A stretch of DNA of 64,000 bases from an uncultured Amylibacter sp. (GTDB taxonomy: Bacteria; Pseudomonadota; Alphaproteobacteria; Rhodobacterales; Rhodobacteraceae), in NCBI GenBank assembly GCA_943846615.1, contig OX044354.1:1443001-1507000 (forward strand). The letters run 5' to 3'. The position numbers and the translations under genes were made by a program. Positions 1-11,000 of the stretch are shown one piece after another; the first letter of the stretch is position 1, and every line of letters starts with the position of its first letter. Below the pieces are notes generated by a model that saw only the letters and a list, made by a program, of their open reading frames with translations, did not search any database and had not been told where the DNA came from.

Positions 1-173
1 GCGAAGTGAAAATCGTTAAAGTGAACGTTGATGAAAACCCAAATTCACCTGCACAAATGGGTGTGCGTGGCATCCCTGCGTTGTTCTTGTTGAAGGACGG
101 TCAGGTAGTGGCGAACAAAACAGGCGCGGCACCCAAAGCGGCGTTGTCTGATTGGATCAAATCGAGCGTTTAA
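1..173 (+). CDS. trxA: Thioredoxin, C-terminal part (5' end outside window)
   Basis: Reading from base 3, the frame gives the last 56 residues of a thioredoxin and stops at TAA 171-173. The cis-proline loop [14 protein letters not shown], typical of thioredoxin, is present and is followed by the last strand and helix. The WCGPC redox site would lie upstream of the window. The protein is a cytoplasmic dithiol reductant for ribonucleotide reductase and other oxidised proteins. A hairpin terminator follows directly. Truncation is due to the window edge only. The family call is secure; the exact paralogue cannot be judged from this piece. Confidence 0.9.
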   Translation, partial: EVKIVKVNVDENPNSPAQMGVRGIPALFLLKDGQVVANKTGAAPKAALSDWIKSSV

Positions 174-200
174 TCTCGATCAAAATACAGAATTTGAAAG

Positions 201-220
201 GCGGCCTGCGGGCCGCTTTT
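201..220 (+). terminator. Rho-independent terminator after trxA
   Basis: GCGGCC (201-206), loop TGCG, GGCCGC (211-216), then TTTT. The hairpin starts 27 bases after the trxA stop and separates it from the convergent regulator gene. Confidence 0.75.
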
Positions 221-272
221 CGCGTTTTAGGGTGTGAACAACCCGTGCGGGTTGCCTAACAAGATTAAACGA

Positions 273-848
273 TTAACGCCCTTTGTTTTCGGCGCGCAAA
301 CGGCTGAGGGTTACGGGTGTGACCCCCAGAAACGACGCGATCAGGCTATGTCTGAAGACCTGTTCATATCCCGGAAATGTTTCGCGAAACCAAGCGAGCC
401 TGTCCGCCCCACCAAGTGCGGCGAGGCACCATTCACGATCCGCCTTGGCATTCAGTGCATCACGCAAAACACCATTCGCCCAATTGCGAACGGACGCGGA
501 TGATATCATTTCGTTCGTCAGCAGATCACTGTCGATCCGCGCGACGGTAACATCGGTGGTGCAACAAATTGAAACAAGGGACGCGCCGGCCCGCGTTCGG
601 GCGATATTTGGCGTGACGATACAAGGCGCTACGTAAAATCCGACACAAATCTCTGTCCCTTGGGCATCGCAAATCGTGCTGGTTAGGCATCCCTCTAGAA
701 GGATGAATTCATCGGTCTCTGGACTTTCCTGTTGGGTAAGATATGCGCCTTGGGTGAATTGTTTTTGCGCCCATTTAGATATGAAAATTGCCGCATCTTC
801 CGTACCCGCAAAATCAGGGGATTTCATAAAAAAAGTTCGTAAATCCAT
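273..848 (-). CDS. Crp/Fnr-family transcriptional regulator
   Basis: About 191 residues: a cyclic-nucleotide-binding-type beta barrel followed by a short C-terminal helix-turn-helix (IASFLGVTPVTLSRLR, the last 25 residues), as in short Crp-like regulators. The sensory domain lacks the N-terminal cysteine cluster of Fnr, so a 4Fe-4S oxygen sensor is unlikely; the ligand is unknown. I start at ATG 846-848, which has AAGG nine bases upstream. A TTG start at 866 would add six residues and run into the palindromic operator region. It is divergent from a small membrane protein at 928, and the shared spacer holds two overlapping palindromes, suggesting it regulates itself and that neighbour. Confidence 0.75.
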   Translation of the reverse strand: MDLRTFFMKSPDFAGTEDAAIFISKWAQKQFTQGAYLTQQESPETDEFILLEGCLTSTICDAQGTEICVGFYVAPCIVTPNIARTRAGASLVSICCTTDVTVARIDSDLLTNEMISSASVRNWANGVLRDALNAKADREWCLAALGGADRLAWFRETFPGYEQVFRHSLIASFLGVTPVTLSRLRAENKGR

Positions 849-859
849 TTTTGCTGACC

Positions 860-889
860 TTATCAAATGATAATGCGGGGCGCATTATC
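860..889. promoter_or_regulatory. Two overlapping palindromes between divergent genes, likely Crp/Fnr-type operator
   Basis: TTATC-AAAT-GATAA (860-873) is a perfect inverted repeat with the five-four-five layout of Crp/Fnr-family boxes (compare TTGAT-N4-ATCAA). It overlaps GATAATGCG-GGG-CGCATTATC (869-889), a perfect inverted repeat with nine-base arms. Both lie between the regulator start (848) and the membrane-protein start (928). Autoregulation is inferred. Confidence 0.55.
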
Positions 890-927
890 TGCGTTTAAGT
901 TTAGCACAAATTCAGGAGTTGATAACG

Positions 928-1482
928 ATGAAAAAAATGTTGGCCGAACACAGCGGAAAGGCCGCAATTTGTTTTGGAGTGATCGCCGCCGTAATTTATC
1001 TGGCGATGATCAATATAACGCTGGGCCATATCGCGGCGGTTTCTGGGCAGGTGCCGTTCGATATGCGCCCAATGGGGTACAGCCCTGCAGACGCTGATGC
1101 GTTGTTAGCAGGACTGGGGATCGATGGGCGTCGATATTACCTGAACTATCAGATTCCATTTGATATGGTTTATCCAGCGATGCTGGCCCTAACATTGATC
1201 TGCACGATACATTGGTTTGGGCACGGAATGATGCACAGAAAACTGGCTCGATTTGCCATCATGTTTTCCCTTGCCGGAGCGTTGTTTGATTATGTTGAAA
1301 ATATTGGGATTGTCGCGATGATTTGGATGTGGTCGGAGGTTCCAGCTTTGTTGGTACTTTTTGTTAGTTCAGCCACGATATTAAAATCCGTTTTCACAAC
1401 GTTGGCTATGTTTACAACGGTTTTTGTAGGATACGAGTGGATGCGTGATCGCAAAATAAATCTGAGTACACGAGAAGTGTAG
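928..1482 (+). CDS. Small integral membrane protein, four predicted helices, unknown function
   Basis: 184 residues, mostly hydrophobic. I see about four membrane spans: residues about 10-30, 75-95, 105-130 and 135-160. Between the first and second is a roughly 40-residue polar loop (PFDMRPMGYSPADADALL). Recognisable features are the QIPFDMVYPAM segment leading into the second span and FDYVEN in the third. The start is ATG 928, with CAGGAG nine bases upstream; an upstream in-frame TTG (919) overlaps the ribosome-binding site and is unlikely. I cannot assign a family. Its pairing with a divergent Crp/Fnr-type regulator across a palindromic spacer suggests induction under the condition that regulator senses. 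Confidence 0.7.
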   Translation: MKKMLAEHSGKAAICFGVIAAVIYLAMINITLGHIAAVSGQVPFDMRPMGYSPADADALLAGLGIDGRRYYLNYQIPFDMVYPAMLALTLICTIHWFGHGMMHRKLARFAIMFSLAGALFDYVENIGIVAMIWMWSEVPALLVLFVSSATILKSVFTTLAMFTTVFVGYEWMRDRKINLSTREV

Positions 1483-1515
1483 CGGCAGCTTCCCCACTGT
1501 ATCGCATTAAATTAA

Positions 1516-2967
1516 CTACCCCATCAAACGCCCAATCACATCCGTCCAACCCGCGTAACGCTTTGCACGTGTATCCCCATCAATCTGTGGCATAAACTGG
1601 CGTTCCAATTCCCATGTTTTTGCGAATTCTTCTGGCGCGGGATATGCACCGATGAACAAGCCCGCCAGATAGGCAGCACCCTTAGCCGTGGTTTCGGTGA
1701 CCCTGGGACGGTCCACGGGAACGCCCAGCTGATCCGCTAAATTCTGCATTGTCCAATCAGAATTTGCCATGCCGCCATCCACGCGTAAAATCGCATCACC
1801 TTGCCAATCACGGTTCATGGCCACCATCAAATCCGCCGTTTGAAAGGCCACGGATTCCAATGCGGCGCGGGCAATTTCTTTGGGACCAGTGCCCCGTGTA
1901 AGCCCGAAAATTGCACCCCGCACATCGGCGTTCCAGTAGGGTGCGCCAAGGCCAGTGAAGGCGGGAACGAAATAGACCGATTGTTCTGGGTCGGCATTTG
2001 GTGCCAGCTCGCCTGCCTGTTCAGCGCTGTCGATCATTTTCAACCCGTCGCGCAACCATTGCACCACCGCGCCCGCGATGAAGATAGAGCCCTCCAGTGC
2101 GTAGGTCGGTTTTCCGTTGAGTTGATATGCGATTGTTGTCAGCAATTTATTCTGGCTGATCACCATGTCGTCGCCCGTGTTTAGCAATGCAAAACAGCCC
2201 GTGCCGTATGTGGATTTTAGCATGCCCGGTTTGAAACAGGCCTGTCCAACCGTTGCCGCCTGTTGATCGCCTGCCACGCCCGTGATGGGGATGTCGCCAC
2301 CCAGCAATGTAGTGGAACCGAAATCGGCGGCGCTGTCCAAAACCGTGGGTAACATTGATTGGGGAATTCCAAATAAATCAAGCAGTTCCGCGTCCCAGCA
2401 TCCATCGGCGATGTTATACATCATGGTGCGCGCCGCGTTTGTGGCGTCCGTCGCGTGAACGCGACCTTCGGTTAGGCGCCAGATTAGGAAGGTGTCGATG
2501 GTGCCGAACATCAGTTCGCCTGCGTCGGCCATTTCACGTGCGCCATCGACATTTTCCAAAATCCATCTGACCTTGGTTGCGGAAAAATAGGAATCGATGA
2601 TCAGCCCCGTTTTGTGGCTAATTTTATCTGCCCATTCATCGCGGATGCTGTCGCAGTAATCCGACGTGCGGCGATCCTGCCAGACGATGGCGTTATAAAT
2701 CGCCGCGCCTGTTTTGCGGTTCCAGATGACAGTGGTTTCGCGTTGGTTGGTGATGCCGATTGCGTTGGGCGTTACGCCCTGTATCGCTTCGCGACAAACG
2801 GCGATGGTTTTGTCCCAGATTTCCTCGACGTCGTGTTCGACCCAGCCTGACTTTGGGAAATATTGGGTGAATTCCTGTTGTGCGGATTTCACAGGGGTTA
2901 GGGTTTCATCAAACAGAATTGCGCGGCTGGATGTAGTGCCTTGGTCGATGGCCAGAATTTGTGTCAT
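1516..2967 (-). CDS. glpK: Glycerol kinase
   Basis: ATP-dependent phosphorylation of glycerol to sn-glycerol 3-phosphate. 483 residues, close to the usual length of about 495. The FGGY-kinase phosphate loop DQGTTSSR is at residues 8-15, [11 protein letters not shown] carries the catalytic aspartate, and GLTRGTG and [10 protein letters not shown] follow in the C-terminal domain. The start is ATG 2965-2967, preceded by AGGGGAA; a longer open frame runs 71 codons upstream but only mirrors the opposite strand of glpD. Divergent from glpD with a 73-base spacer. No glycerol transporter or facilitator gene, nor a DeoR-type glpR, is next to it. Confidence 0.95.
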   Translation of the reverse strand: MTQILAIDQGTTSSRAILFDETLTPVKSAQQEFTQYFPKSGWVEHDVEEIWDKTIAVCREAIQGVTPNAIGITNQRETTVIWNRKTGAAIYNAIVWQDRRTSDYCDSIRDEWADKISHKTGLIIDSYFSATKVRWILENVDGAREMADAGELMFGTIDTFLIWRLTEGRVHATDATNAARTMMYNIADGCWDAELLDLFGIPQSMLPTVLDSAADFGSTTLLGGDIPITGVAGDQQAATVGQACFKPGMLKSTYGTGCFALLNTGDDMVISQNKLLTTIAYQLNGKPTYALEGSIFIAGAVVQWLRDGLKMIDSAEQAGELAPNADPEQSVYFVPAFTGLGAPYWNADVRGAIFGLTRGTGPKEIARAALESVAFQTADLMVAMNRDWQGDAILRVDGGMANSDWTMQNLADQLGVPVDRPRVTETTAKGAAYLAGLFIGAYPAPEEFAKTWELERQFMPQIDGDTRAKRYAGWTDVIGRLMG

Positions 2968-3040
2968 TTGGTTCCCCTGCGTTTCACCTTTTACCTGTTT
3001 AATGTTAGCGCTATAAGTTCGGCAAGAAAAGGAAAACGCG

Positions 3041-4519
3041 ATGGCAGATTTTGACGTGATTATCATCGGCGGTGGCGTGAACGGCACTGGCATTGCGCGC
3101 GATGCGGCAGGGCGTGGTTTGCGTGTGTTGTTGTTGGAGCAAAATGATCTGGCATCTGGCACGTCATCTGGTTCGACCAAGCTGTTCCATGGCGGGTTGC
3201 GATATTTGGAATATTACGAATTCAAACTGGTGCGCCAGGCGTTGAAAGAACGCGAAGTTTTATTGGCGAACATGCCGCATATCAGTTGGCCGTTGCGGTT
3301 TGTGTTGCCGCATCATCGTGGGTTGCGGCCCGCGTGGTTTTTGCGCCTTGGCCTGTTTGTTTATGATTACATTGGTGGACGGAAAGTTTTGCCGGCAACC
3401 AAGACGTTGCGATTGAATGGCGGCCCGTTGAAATCGGAATTCATAAAGGGATTTGAATATTCGGATTGTTGGGTGGATGATGCGCGGTTGGTAGCCTTGA
3501 ATGCGCGTGATGCGGTCACGCGTGGTGCTACCGTTTTGACCCGCGCAAAATGTACGTGGATGGATTACGTCGATGGCCAATGGATCGTGAAATATGAAAC
3601 GGCGGCCGGGATTAAGAAGGCGTCTTCGACAGTCGCTGTGAATGCCGCTGGACCGTGGCTGGAAACCGTGTTGGAAAATGCCGAAGAGCGGCAAGGAAAG
3701 TACGGCCTGCGGTTGGTGCGGGGCAGTCATATTGTCGTGCCCAAATTGTTTGATCACGATCAGCCGTATATTTTTCAACAGGCCGATGGGCGGATTATAT
3801 TTGCGATCCCCTATCAGGATGATTTTACGCTGATTGGGACAACAGATGCCGATCACATTGGGACGGCGGATAAGGTGGAATGTTCACCTGATGAGGCCGC
3901 GTATCTGTGTGATGCGGCGTCGCAGTATTTTGAAAAACCTGTGCGCGCAGATGATATCGTTTGGAAATATTCTGCAGTGCGACCGCTGTTGGACCAAGGT
4001 GCAGACAACGCCGCCGCCGCAACGAGGGATTATATAGTGCGTTGGCATGGGGATGGATCACGCGGGCCATTATTGAATATTTACGGTGGGAAAATCACCA
4101 CATATCGTAAGCTGGCGGAAAAAGTAGTGGGGATGTTGGTGGAACATTTCCCAGATGCGGGTCAGGCCTGGACACATGATGCGCCGATGCCCGGTGGGGA
4201 TTTTCCGATTGATGGCACCGAAACGATTGTTGATCGGTTGTTAAAATCATACCCGTTTTTGGATGGAAAATGGGCCACACGATTGATGAGGGCCTATGGC
4301 ACAGACGCAAAGGTTATGTTGGGTAATGCGAAATCTGTGGGTGATTTGGGTATCGATTTTGGCGCGACGTTGTTTGAACGCGAGGTGACGTGGTTGATGG
4401 AGCACGAGTTCGCCAAACGCGCGGATGATGTGGTTTGGCGGCGGTCGAAATTGGGTTTGCGTATGACGCCCACCGAAATCGAAGCGCTGGATCAATGGAT
4501 GTTAGCTGTCCAAGCCTAA
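3041..4519 (+). CDS. glpD: Aerobic glycerol-3-phosphate dehydrogenase
   Basis: FAD-dependent oxidation of glycerol 3-phosphate to dihydroxyacetone phosphate, feeding electrons to quinone at the inner membrane face. 492 residues. The Rossmann FAD motif [18 protein letters not shown] is at residues 7-24, followed by the [18 protein letters not shown] signature of the GlpD/GlpO family. The C-terminal DAO_C-type domain is intact ([13 protein letters not shown]). The start has AGGAAAA upstream. With the divergent glpK it forms a two-step glycerol utilisation pair. Its last 18 bases overlap the 3' end of the convergent nadC. Confidence 0.95.
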   Translation: MADFDVIIIGGGVNGTGIARDAAGRGLRVLLLEQNDLASGTSSGSTKLFHGGLRYLEYYEFKLVRQALKEREVLLANMPHISWPLRFVLPHHRGLRPAWFLRLGLFVYDYIGGRKVLPATKTLRLNGGPLKSEFIKGFEYSDCWVDDARLVALNARDAVTRGATVLTRAKCTWMDYVDGQWIVKYETAAGIKKASSTVAVNAAGPWLETVLENAEERQGKYGLRLVRGSHIVVPKLFDHDQPYIFQQADGRIIFAIPYQDDFTLIGTTDADHIGTADKVECSPDEAAYLCDAASQYFEKPVRADDIVWKYSAVRPLLDQGADNAAAATRDYIVRWHGDGSRGPLLNIYGGKITTYRKLAEKVVGMLVEHFPDAGQAWTHDAPMPGGDFPIDGTETIVDRLLKSYPFLDGKWATRLMRAYGTDAKVMLGNAKSVGDLGIDFGATLFEREVTWLMEHEFAKRADDVVWRRSKLGLRMTPTEIEALDQWMLAVQA

Positions 4520-5350
4520 ATCAAGGTTCGTAACCGTGTGCGTCAATGCACCGACAGAGATGTAATCGACACCCGTCGCCGCCACGGATGCGATACGTTC
4601 CAGACGCATGTTGCCCGATGCCTCGACCGACATTTTTCCGTCTACCATGCCCACCGCGGTTGTCATATCTACGTTCGACATATTGTCCAATAGCACCACA
4701 TCCGCACCACCAACGTTCAAAACTTCTTCCAGTTGTTTTAACGTATCGACCTCGATTTCAATTGTGCGCATGTGGGATGCAAATTCCCGGGCGCGTTCTA
4801 GGACATTTCGAACATTTCCGGCCGCAGCGATATGATTATCCTTAATCATAATTGCATCATTCAGCCCAAAACGATGATTTGAACCACCGCCGTGGCGCAC
4901 GGCCTCTTTTTCAACCAGACGCAGACCGGGTGTGGTTTTGCGGGTGCAGGTTACCTTGGCATGTGTACCCTTAGTTTCAGCAACGAACGCGGCCGTCATC
5001 GTGGCGATGCCAGACAGGCGCCCCGCGAAATTCAATGCCACACGCTCCCCCATCAAAATAGATTTTGCATCGCCGTTGATCGTCATGCACACGTCCTTTG
5101 GCGCAACGATACCGCCATCAGGGATCAGGGTTGTGACCTCTAGACCAGGATCAACGATGTGGAATGCAATCCGTGCGATTTGCATACCTGAAATCACACC
5201 TGCGTCGCGTGCATTCATCCGTGCCTGATACATTGTGCCATCTGGGATTACTGCGCGACTGGTGACATCGCCTGCGCCGCCCAGATCCTCGTCCAATGCG
5301 CGTTTGATCATGTCTTCCAACAGGAAATCGGGAATGGCGGAATGTGTCAT
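4502..5350 (-). CDS. nadC: Nicotinate-nucleotide pyrophosphorylase (carboxylating), quinolinate phosphoribosyltransferase
   Basis: Converts quinolinate and PRPP to nicotinate mononucleotide, CO2 and pyrophosphate: the third de novo NAD step encoded here. 282 residues, normal for the family. Visible signatures are DEDLGGAGDVTSRAV near the N terminus, the TRKTTPGLRLVEK PRPP/substrate loop, HRFGLNDAIMIKDNH, EIEVDTLKQLEE and VEASGNM at the barrel end. Last gene of nadA-nadB-nadC, 11 bases after nadB. Its 3' end overlaps convergent glpD by 18 bases. Confidence 0.96.
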   Translation of the reverse strand: MTHSAIPDFLLEDMIKRALDEDLGGAGDVTSRAVIPDGTMYQARMNARDAGVISGMQIARIAFHIVDPGLEVTTLIPDGGIVAPKDVCMTINGDAKSILMGERVALNFAGRLSGIATMTAAFVAETKGTHAKVTCTRKTTPGLRLVEKEAVRHGGGSNHRFGLNDAIMIKDNHIAAAGNVRNVLERAREFASHMRTIEIEVDTLKQLEEVLNVGGADVVLLDNMSNVDMTTAVGMVDGKMSVEASGNMRLERIASVAATGVDYISVGALTHTVTNLDLGLDS

Positions 5351-5361
5351 TATAATATCCT

Positions 5362-6912
5362 TTAAACGCTGTCGCGAATGGCAATTGCCTGTGCGTATGT
5401 AATTTCGGTGCGGTGTTTTTGTTGATCATCCTTATCTGGATAATCCGTGCGGAAATGCCCGCCACGCGATTCACGGCGATTATAGGCCGCCGCAGTGATC
5501 AACGTGGCCGCCGCCAACATATTTTCGAAATTCGTCGATGTGCCGTTGTTTTGCGCCGACAGCCGTTTTAATTCGCGCAGCGCCTGTGCCAACCCATCGC
5601 CGTCGCGCATGACGCCCACCTTATCAGACATAATTTTGCGAAGTTCTAAAACCGCATCCTCGTCCACATATTTAAAACCCAGTTCGGGCACCTGTAGATC
5701 GTCTACAAATGGGCATGCCTGATCGTCTTTGATCGCCTGTATCATGCTATCTGCGGCTGTGGCGGCGTAAACCAATGCTTCTAGCAAGCCATTCGACGCC
5801 AGACGGTTTGCCCCATGCAGACCCGTTGAGGATGCTTCGCCAGAAACCCATAACCCTTTGATCGAAGACATCCCCTGTTTGTCCGTGGCAACACCGCCCA
5901 TGTGGTAATGCGCGGCGGGGACGATTGGGATCGCTTCGGTCACGGGATCGATGCCAGATTGTTGGCAATAACGGTATACGGAAATGAATTCGTCTTTGAT
6001 GTGTTCGCCCACGGCCTCGCGCGTGTCTAACATCGGTACGTTGCCGATTTGATGTTGGCGGAAATTTTCGCGCGCCACGATATCACGTGGGGCCAATTCG
6101 CCATCGGGGTGAACCGCCAGCATGTAGCGTTCACCGTGTTTGTTGATCAGGGTGGCACCTTCGCCGCGCAATGCCTCGGTCGCCAAAGGATTTGGATCGA
6201 TCCCCACGTCCATTGCGGTCGGGTGGAATTGTACAAATTCTGCATCGGCAACGATTGCGCCCGCGCGTGCGGCCATGCCTACGGCCAAGCCGCGCACCGA
6301 TGGCGGGTTTGTTGTTTTCAGATACAAACTGCCTGCACCACCAGCAGCCAATAGATACGCCTTTGCCTGAATGATGTATGGTGTGGTGTTATCCTCTGAT
6401 ACAACAACGCCTTGCATCGTATTGTTTTCATTTAATAATTCCAGTGCGGTTGCGCCTTCTAGCACGGTGATTGATGGGGTGTTTGACACCTCTTTGATCA
6501 GGGCTTTCATGATTTCCGCACCGGCCTGATCACCCTTCACACGTACCACGCGCGCATAGCTGTGCGCGGCCTCTTTGGACATAACAAAGCCGCCGTTTTT
6601 GGTCCGGTCAAATGGTGTGCCTACTTCGGCTAATTCCAAAACGTGCTCTTTGGCAGCGGAGGTTACGAATGCGGCGATGTCCGCGTCCACGATGCCATCC
6701 CCCGCGTTTACGGTATCTGCTGCGTGGGCCTCAGGTGTGTCGCCCGCGTCCATTGCTGCCGCAACACCGCCCTGCGCCCATGCGCTGCTGGCGCCGTAAC
6801 CCAGTGGCTTGGGTGACAGTACCGTTACAGGGCGTGGTGCGAGGCTTAGGGCTGCGTATAGCCCAGCCAAGCCAGCCCCGATAATCAGAACATTATGTTG
6901 ATTGTCTGGCAT
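5362..6912 (-). CDS. nadB: L-aspartate oxidase
   Basis: FAD enzyme oxidising L-aspartate to iminoaspartate, which NadA uses to make quinolinate. 516 residues. The N-terminal dinucleotide fold is VLIIGAGLAGLYAAL (residues 8-22). The succinate-dehydrogenase-like flavoprotein core shows SSAWAQGGVAAA, HYHMGGVATD and GEASSTGLHGANRLASNGL, and the C-terminal part has ESRGGHFRTDYP. It lies between nadA (4-base spacer) and nadC (11-base spacer), clearly one transcript. The helical C-terminal domain is present, so the enzyme looks intact. Confidence 0.96.
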   Translation of the reverse strand: MPDNQHNVLIIGAGLAGLYAALSLAPRPVTVLSPKPLGYGASSAWAQGGVAAAMDAGDTPEAHAADTVNAGDGIVDADIAAFVTSAAKEHVLELAEVGTPFDRTKNGGFVMSKEAAHSYARVVRVKGDQAGAEIMKALIKEVSNTPSITVLEGATALELLNENNTMQGVVVSEDNTTPYIIQAKAYLLAAGGAGSLYLKTTNPPSVRGLAVGMAARAGAIVADAEFVQFHPTAMDVGIDPNPLATEALRGEGATLINKHGERYMLAVHPDGELAPRDIVARENFRQHQIGNVPMLDTREAVGEHIKDEFISVYRYCQQSGIDPVTEAIPIVPAAHYHMGGVATDKQGMSSIKGLWVSGEASSTGLHGANRLASNGLLEALVYAATAADSMIQAIKDDQACPFVDDLQVPELGFKYVDEDAVLELRKIMSDKVGVMRDGDGLAQALRELKRLSAQNNGTSTNFENMLAAATLITAAAYNRRESRGGHFRTDYPDKDDQQKHRTEITYAQAIAIRDSV

Positions 6913-6916
6913 TGGT

Positions 6917-7957
6917 TTATTTCAGATCGATCATGCGTTGCACGGCCAAGCGCGCCTTGGCAGCCAAGGCCTCTTCGATGACGATCTCTTCGTTGCCAGT
7001 GTGCAGTGACCACAAGATTTTTTCCAATGTGATGCGTTGCATGTGTGGGCACAGATTACATGGGCCGAGGAAGTTTACCTCTGGGACCTCGTCCGCGATG
7101 TTTGAACCCATGGAACATTCAGTGATCAACAGAACCTTTTCGGGTTTGTTTTCACGCACGTAATTGATCATGCCAGATGTAGAGCCGCTGAAATCCGCCT
7201 CATCCACCACGTCCGTTGGGCATTCAGGGTGGGCGATGATCACTGCGTCTGGTTCGTATTTGCGGTATTCGCGCAATTCGTCCGCCTTGAATTCGATGTG
7301 CACTTCGCATGCACCTTCCCAGTAGACGATTTTCTTGTCTGTTAATTTCGCAACGTTTTGGGCCAAATGGCCGTCTGGTGTCATGATAACCATGTCGCCC
7401 TCTTGGGCGTTGATGATGTCAACGGCGTTGGATGATGTGCAGCAGATGTCTGATGCGGCTTTCACCTCTGCCGTTGTGTTCACATATGACACGACGGGCG
7501 CGCCCGGGTATTTCGCACGCATTTTGGCGATGTCGGCGGCGGTGATGCTTTCTGCCAATGAACAGCCTGCGCGGCTGTCTGGGATGATCACGGTTTTTTC
7601 TGGTGACAGGATTTTGGACGTTTCTGCCATGAAATGCACACCACCTTGGATGATTGTGCTTTCTTTCACTTTGGTTGCTTCGATCGCCAATTGCAGGCTG
7701 TCGCCAACGATGTCTGCTACGCCGTGGAAAATATCAGGCGTCATGTAGTTATGCGCAAGGATGACCGCGTCTTTTTCCTTCTTCAGCGCGTTGATGGCGC
7801 GCACGTATGGGGCGCGTTTCATCCATTCTGCTTCGGGGATGACGCGATCCGCGCGTTCGTATTGTTTGGACGTTTCTTTGAACATCGCGGCACTGGGTTC
7901 CAAATCGAACGCGGCTTCGAGTTGCGATTTCATTTCTGGTGAGCCAGGTACAATCAT
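6917..7957 (-). CDS. nadA: Quinolinate synthase A (4Fe-4S)
   Basis: Condenses iminoaspartate with dihydroxyacetone phosphate to quinolinate. 346 residues. The three cluster cysteines typical of NadA are identifiable in [11 protein letters not shown], in the HPECP segment and in GPCNLCPHM near the C terminus; [13 protein letters not shown] and [11 protein letters not shown] are family signatures. First gene of the nadABC operon. The 70-base spacer to the upstream dehalogenase gene holds two copies of CCTATTT on the coding strand, 19 bases apart. I cannot assign these to a known NAD repressor, and no nadR, nrtR or nadQ gene is seen in the window. Confidence 0.96.
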   Translation of the reverse strand: MIVPGSPEMKSQLEAAFDLEPSAAMFKETSKQYERADRVIPEAEWMKRAPYVRAINALKKEKDAVILAHNYMTPDIFHGVADIVGDSLQLAIEATKVKESTIIQGGVHFMAETSKILSPEKTVIIPDSRAGCSLAESITAADIAKMRAKYPGAPVVSYVNTTAEVKAASDICCTSSNAVDIINAQEGDMVIMTPDGHLAQNVAKLTDKKIVYWEGACEVHIEFKADELREYRKYEPDAVIIAHPECPTDVVDEADFSGSTSGMINYVRENKPEKVLLITECSMGSNIADEVPEVNFLGPCNLCPHMQRITLEKILWSLHTGNEEIVIEEALAAKARLAVQRMIDLK

Positions 7958-8027
7958 GATATTTCCTTAACGCTTTGCATTACCAATCTTATAAATAGGG
8001 ATTATTGGGACAAATAGGAAGGGCTTA

Positions 8028-11000
8028 TCACAGATCGACCTCAATCACGCCGTTCGCTTCTGCAGCGCGTGATTGGCACAGGATGATGCTGTTTTCGCGC
8101 TGTTTGTTGGACAAAACAAAATCACGGTGCTCTACATCCCCCGAAACCAGTCCGCATTTACAAACACCACAAATCCCATCGGCGCATTTCATATCCACGT
8201 GGATGCCGTTTTCCAGCAATATATCCGTTGTTGTGCGATCCGCGGGGATTTCGAATGTCTTATTTGATTTGGTCAGGTGGATGGTGAATGCATGGTTTTC
8301 ATATTCAGGCGCTTCCGGGGCGGTGAAATATTCCAGGTGGCGAGCGTGGTCTGGGAAGCCTGCCTGTGTTGCCGCGTCGATGACGCCTTCCATGAAACGT
8401 TCAGGGCCACAGGTGTAAACGTGATGACCGTTGCGATAATTGCTAAGGATCGCTGGAAGATCGGCACGCGTTCCTTCGTCAGAGAAATGCAGATGGACAT
8501 GATCGGCCCACGGTGCGTTTTTCAACGTGTCCATAAATCCTGCGGTTTTGCGGCTGGAACAGCAGTAGTGCATTGCGAAATCTTCGCCAGCTGCGTGCAG
8601 TTCATGTGCCATCGCGATCATCGGCGTAATGCCGATACCCCCGCCCAGCAGAAATGTTTTTTCGGCGCTGTGATCCAGCGCGAAATGATTGATCGGGTGC
8701 GAGATGAAAATCTTGCGTCCCAAAGTGAATATGCGGTGCAAGAGTTTTGAGCCGCCTTTGCCGTCCTCTTCTCGTAATACGCCAATCGTGTATTTCGAAC
8801 GATCCGCTGGATTTCCCGCTAGCGAATATTGGCGAATGAAACCAGGGGCGACTACCACATCAATATGTGCGCCCGCTGTCCATACGGGCAGGTCTGTGCC
8901 ATCGGGTAGGCCCAGTTGATATTCGATGACACCCTGCGCCGTTTCATCGATGCCAATGACATCAAGATGAAGTACCTTAGTATCTGATTTTATGGTATAT
9001 TTATGAATTAAACTTTCAGCGTCACCTGCCGCAACCCGCGCGCGATGCTCATCTGCGCTGACCATATTTTCATATGCTTCTATGCCTTTTTCGCGATCAA
9101 TCGGAAACGGAAATGGATATGGGTGCGGGGCCTGATCCGCGGGGAAAACCGCAAGGGTTTGGTCGGCGTAATCAACCTTCAAATCCTTTTGAAGATCGCG
9201 TTCATGCACACCATTTGTGGTTGGTCGATATCCTTCGTCTGGTTGAATTTCCAAATCCCACCACCATTTTTTCACGGTGTTGCGTTCGCCATTTCCAACC
9301 ATGTCATCCAGTTTAGCCAACATCGGCGCAGCGGCGGGGATATTCATTGCCGCCCATCTAAACGGTGCCTCTGCAAACAGGCCCTCTAGGTTCCACGGAC
9401 ATGTTTTCATACACCGCCCACACATCGCCCCCGCAGGGGACGTGATGCGGTAAGTGGCGCACCGTTGGCTGTCTGATTTCCAAATTTCATAGCCATTAAA
9501 CATCTTCTTCGGCCCAGCGGTAATCGCACCTGACGGGCATTCGCGTGCGCATTTATTACAGCTCTCACAGAATTTCTGCATGCCGAAATCAATCGGCTTA
9601 TCATGCGTCATTGGCATGTTTGTCGTAACAATCCCCGATTTCAAGCGCGGACCAAGGTAGGGGTTAAGGATGACTTCGCCGATGCGGCTGACCTCTCCTA
9701 ATCCAGACAACAATAGCAACGGTGGATGTATGACATCGCTGTCGGTTGCGGTGTGGGCTTTGGCCTCATATCCCAATGATCTGATGTGTTCCGCGATGAC
9801 ACCGCCCAGCAGCGAGAACCGCAAATATGCTCGCATGGACAGTGCAACGGAAATCCAATCATCACCGGATGATCCATCCATGGAATCAAAGCGTTGATCG
9901 ACGATCATCGATATCGCCTGGTCCTGTGTGGGGTGAATTTCCGCGCCCGTTGCATCGTGGGAATAATATGCCCAATCGGGACACCGTGAAATTCCAACCG
10001 CATCGATGCCCAGAAAGTAACAGGCGGCCTTGACGTTGTCCGCGTTGCGTTGAGCATCCAATGTGCTGTTGGAAATCTGATCCGCTGGTGGTTTGTTTTG
10101 CAATAAAACAAACGCGCTCATGGGTTTGCGTTGTGCCGCGGAAGTTGCTGTTTTTCTTACATAATGTCCGTTTCTCGCGCCATCTTCGATCGCCTTGCCT
10201 AGGTCACCGAACTGTGCCCGTGCGAATAGATCGGTGCGTTTGGGAACGCGGGGAACATTCTCTTCATCTATGTATGTTGTGGGTGTTTCAACGCGCTTGA
10301 GTTTTTCAAACGGCATCGCGCCATCAACAAAGCGACGCTTGCCATACGGTTCACGGTTACTAGCGGATTTCGTAAAGCCTTTTCCCAACTTCCACGCCAG
10401 ACCATGAGTTTGTGATTTTGGTTGATCCGCCCAAGCAGCCAGCGGTTCATCCACCGCCAATTCCAACGTAGTTGTGACCGCCGCCAGCCCAAATCGTGTT
10501 CCGATATAGGGGTTGAACAATTTCCTATCTTCCACACAGGCCAGCCCTGCCAGAACCGCCAACCGGTTTAAATCAGATTCCGTGCATGTCGCCGAATGCG
10601 ATCGCGCATCATAGCCCAACAAGCGTAAGTAGTTCGATATCACATTCGCGGTTTCTGTGCCCAGAAGACTGGCACGTTCAGCCTGTGCATTTTGAATCCA
10701 TTCGCACCCCGCCTCGTCGGTCGTTGGATCGCGGGGGTACTCATATAGGAAAACAATCGCATGGGTATGATTCTCGATGCCCGTTGCGGGGGCGTCCACT
10801 GCCTCTCGCAACTCCGCCATCAAAACATCCATGCCAGCGGCGAAAGTTTTGGTTTGTTTGGTGCGCAAATCATCGGCCAAACGGGCGATATCGGGGTTTT
10901 CTATCGGCTGATCCAAACGACACCCCGCGTCCAGTTTTGTAATCCCGACCACCGATGCATCCTGAAAATAGGCGAAGGATTTAAGGTGGTTTGCCCGTTC

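Noticed and set aside
2968..3180. N-terminal 71-codon extension of the glpK frame
   Set aside because: It lies antisense to the start of glpD, lacks family similarity, and a good ribosome-binding site precedes the internal ATG at 2967.
3260..3856. 198-codon open frame antisense to glpD
   Set aside because: Mirror frame of conserved glpD with no domain and an implausible composition.
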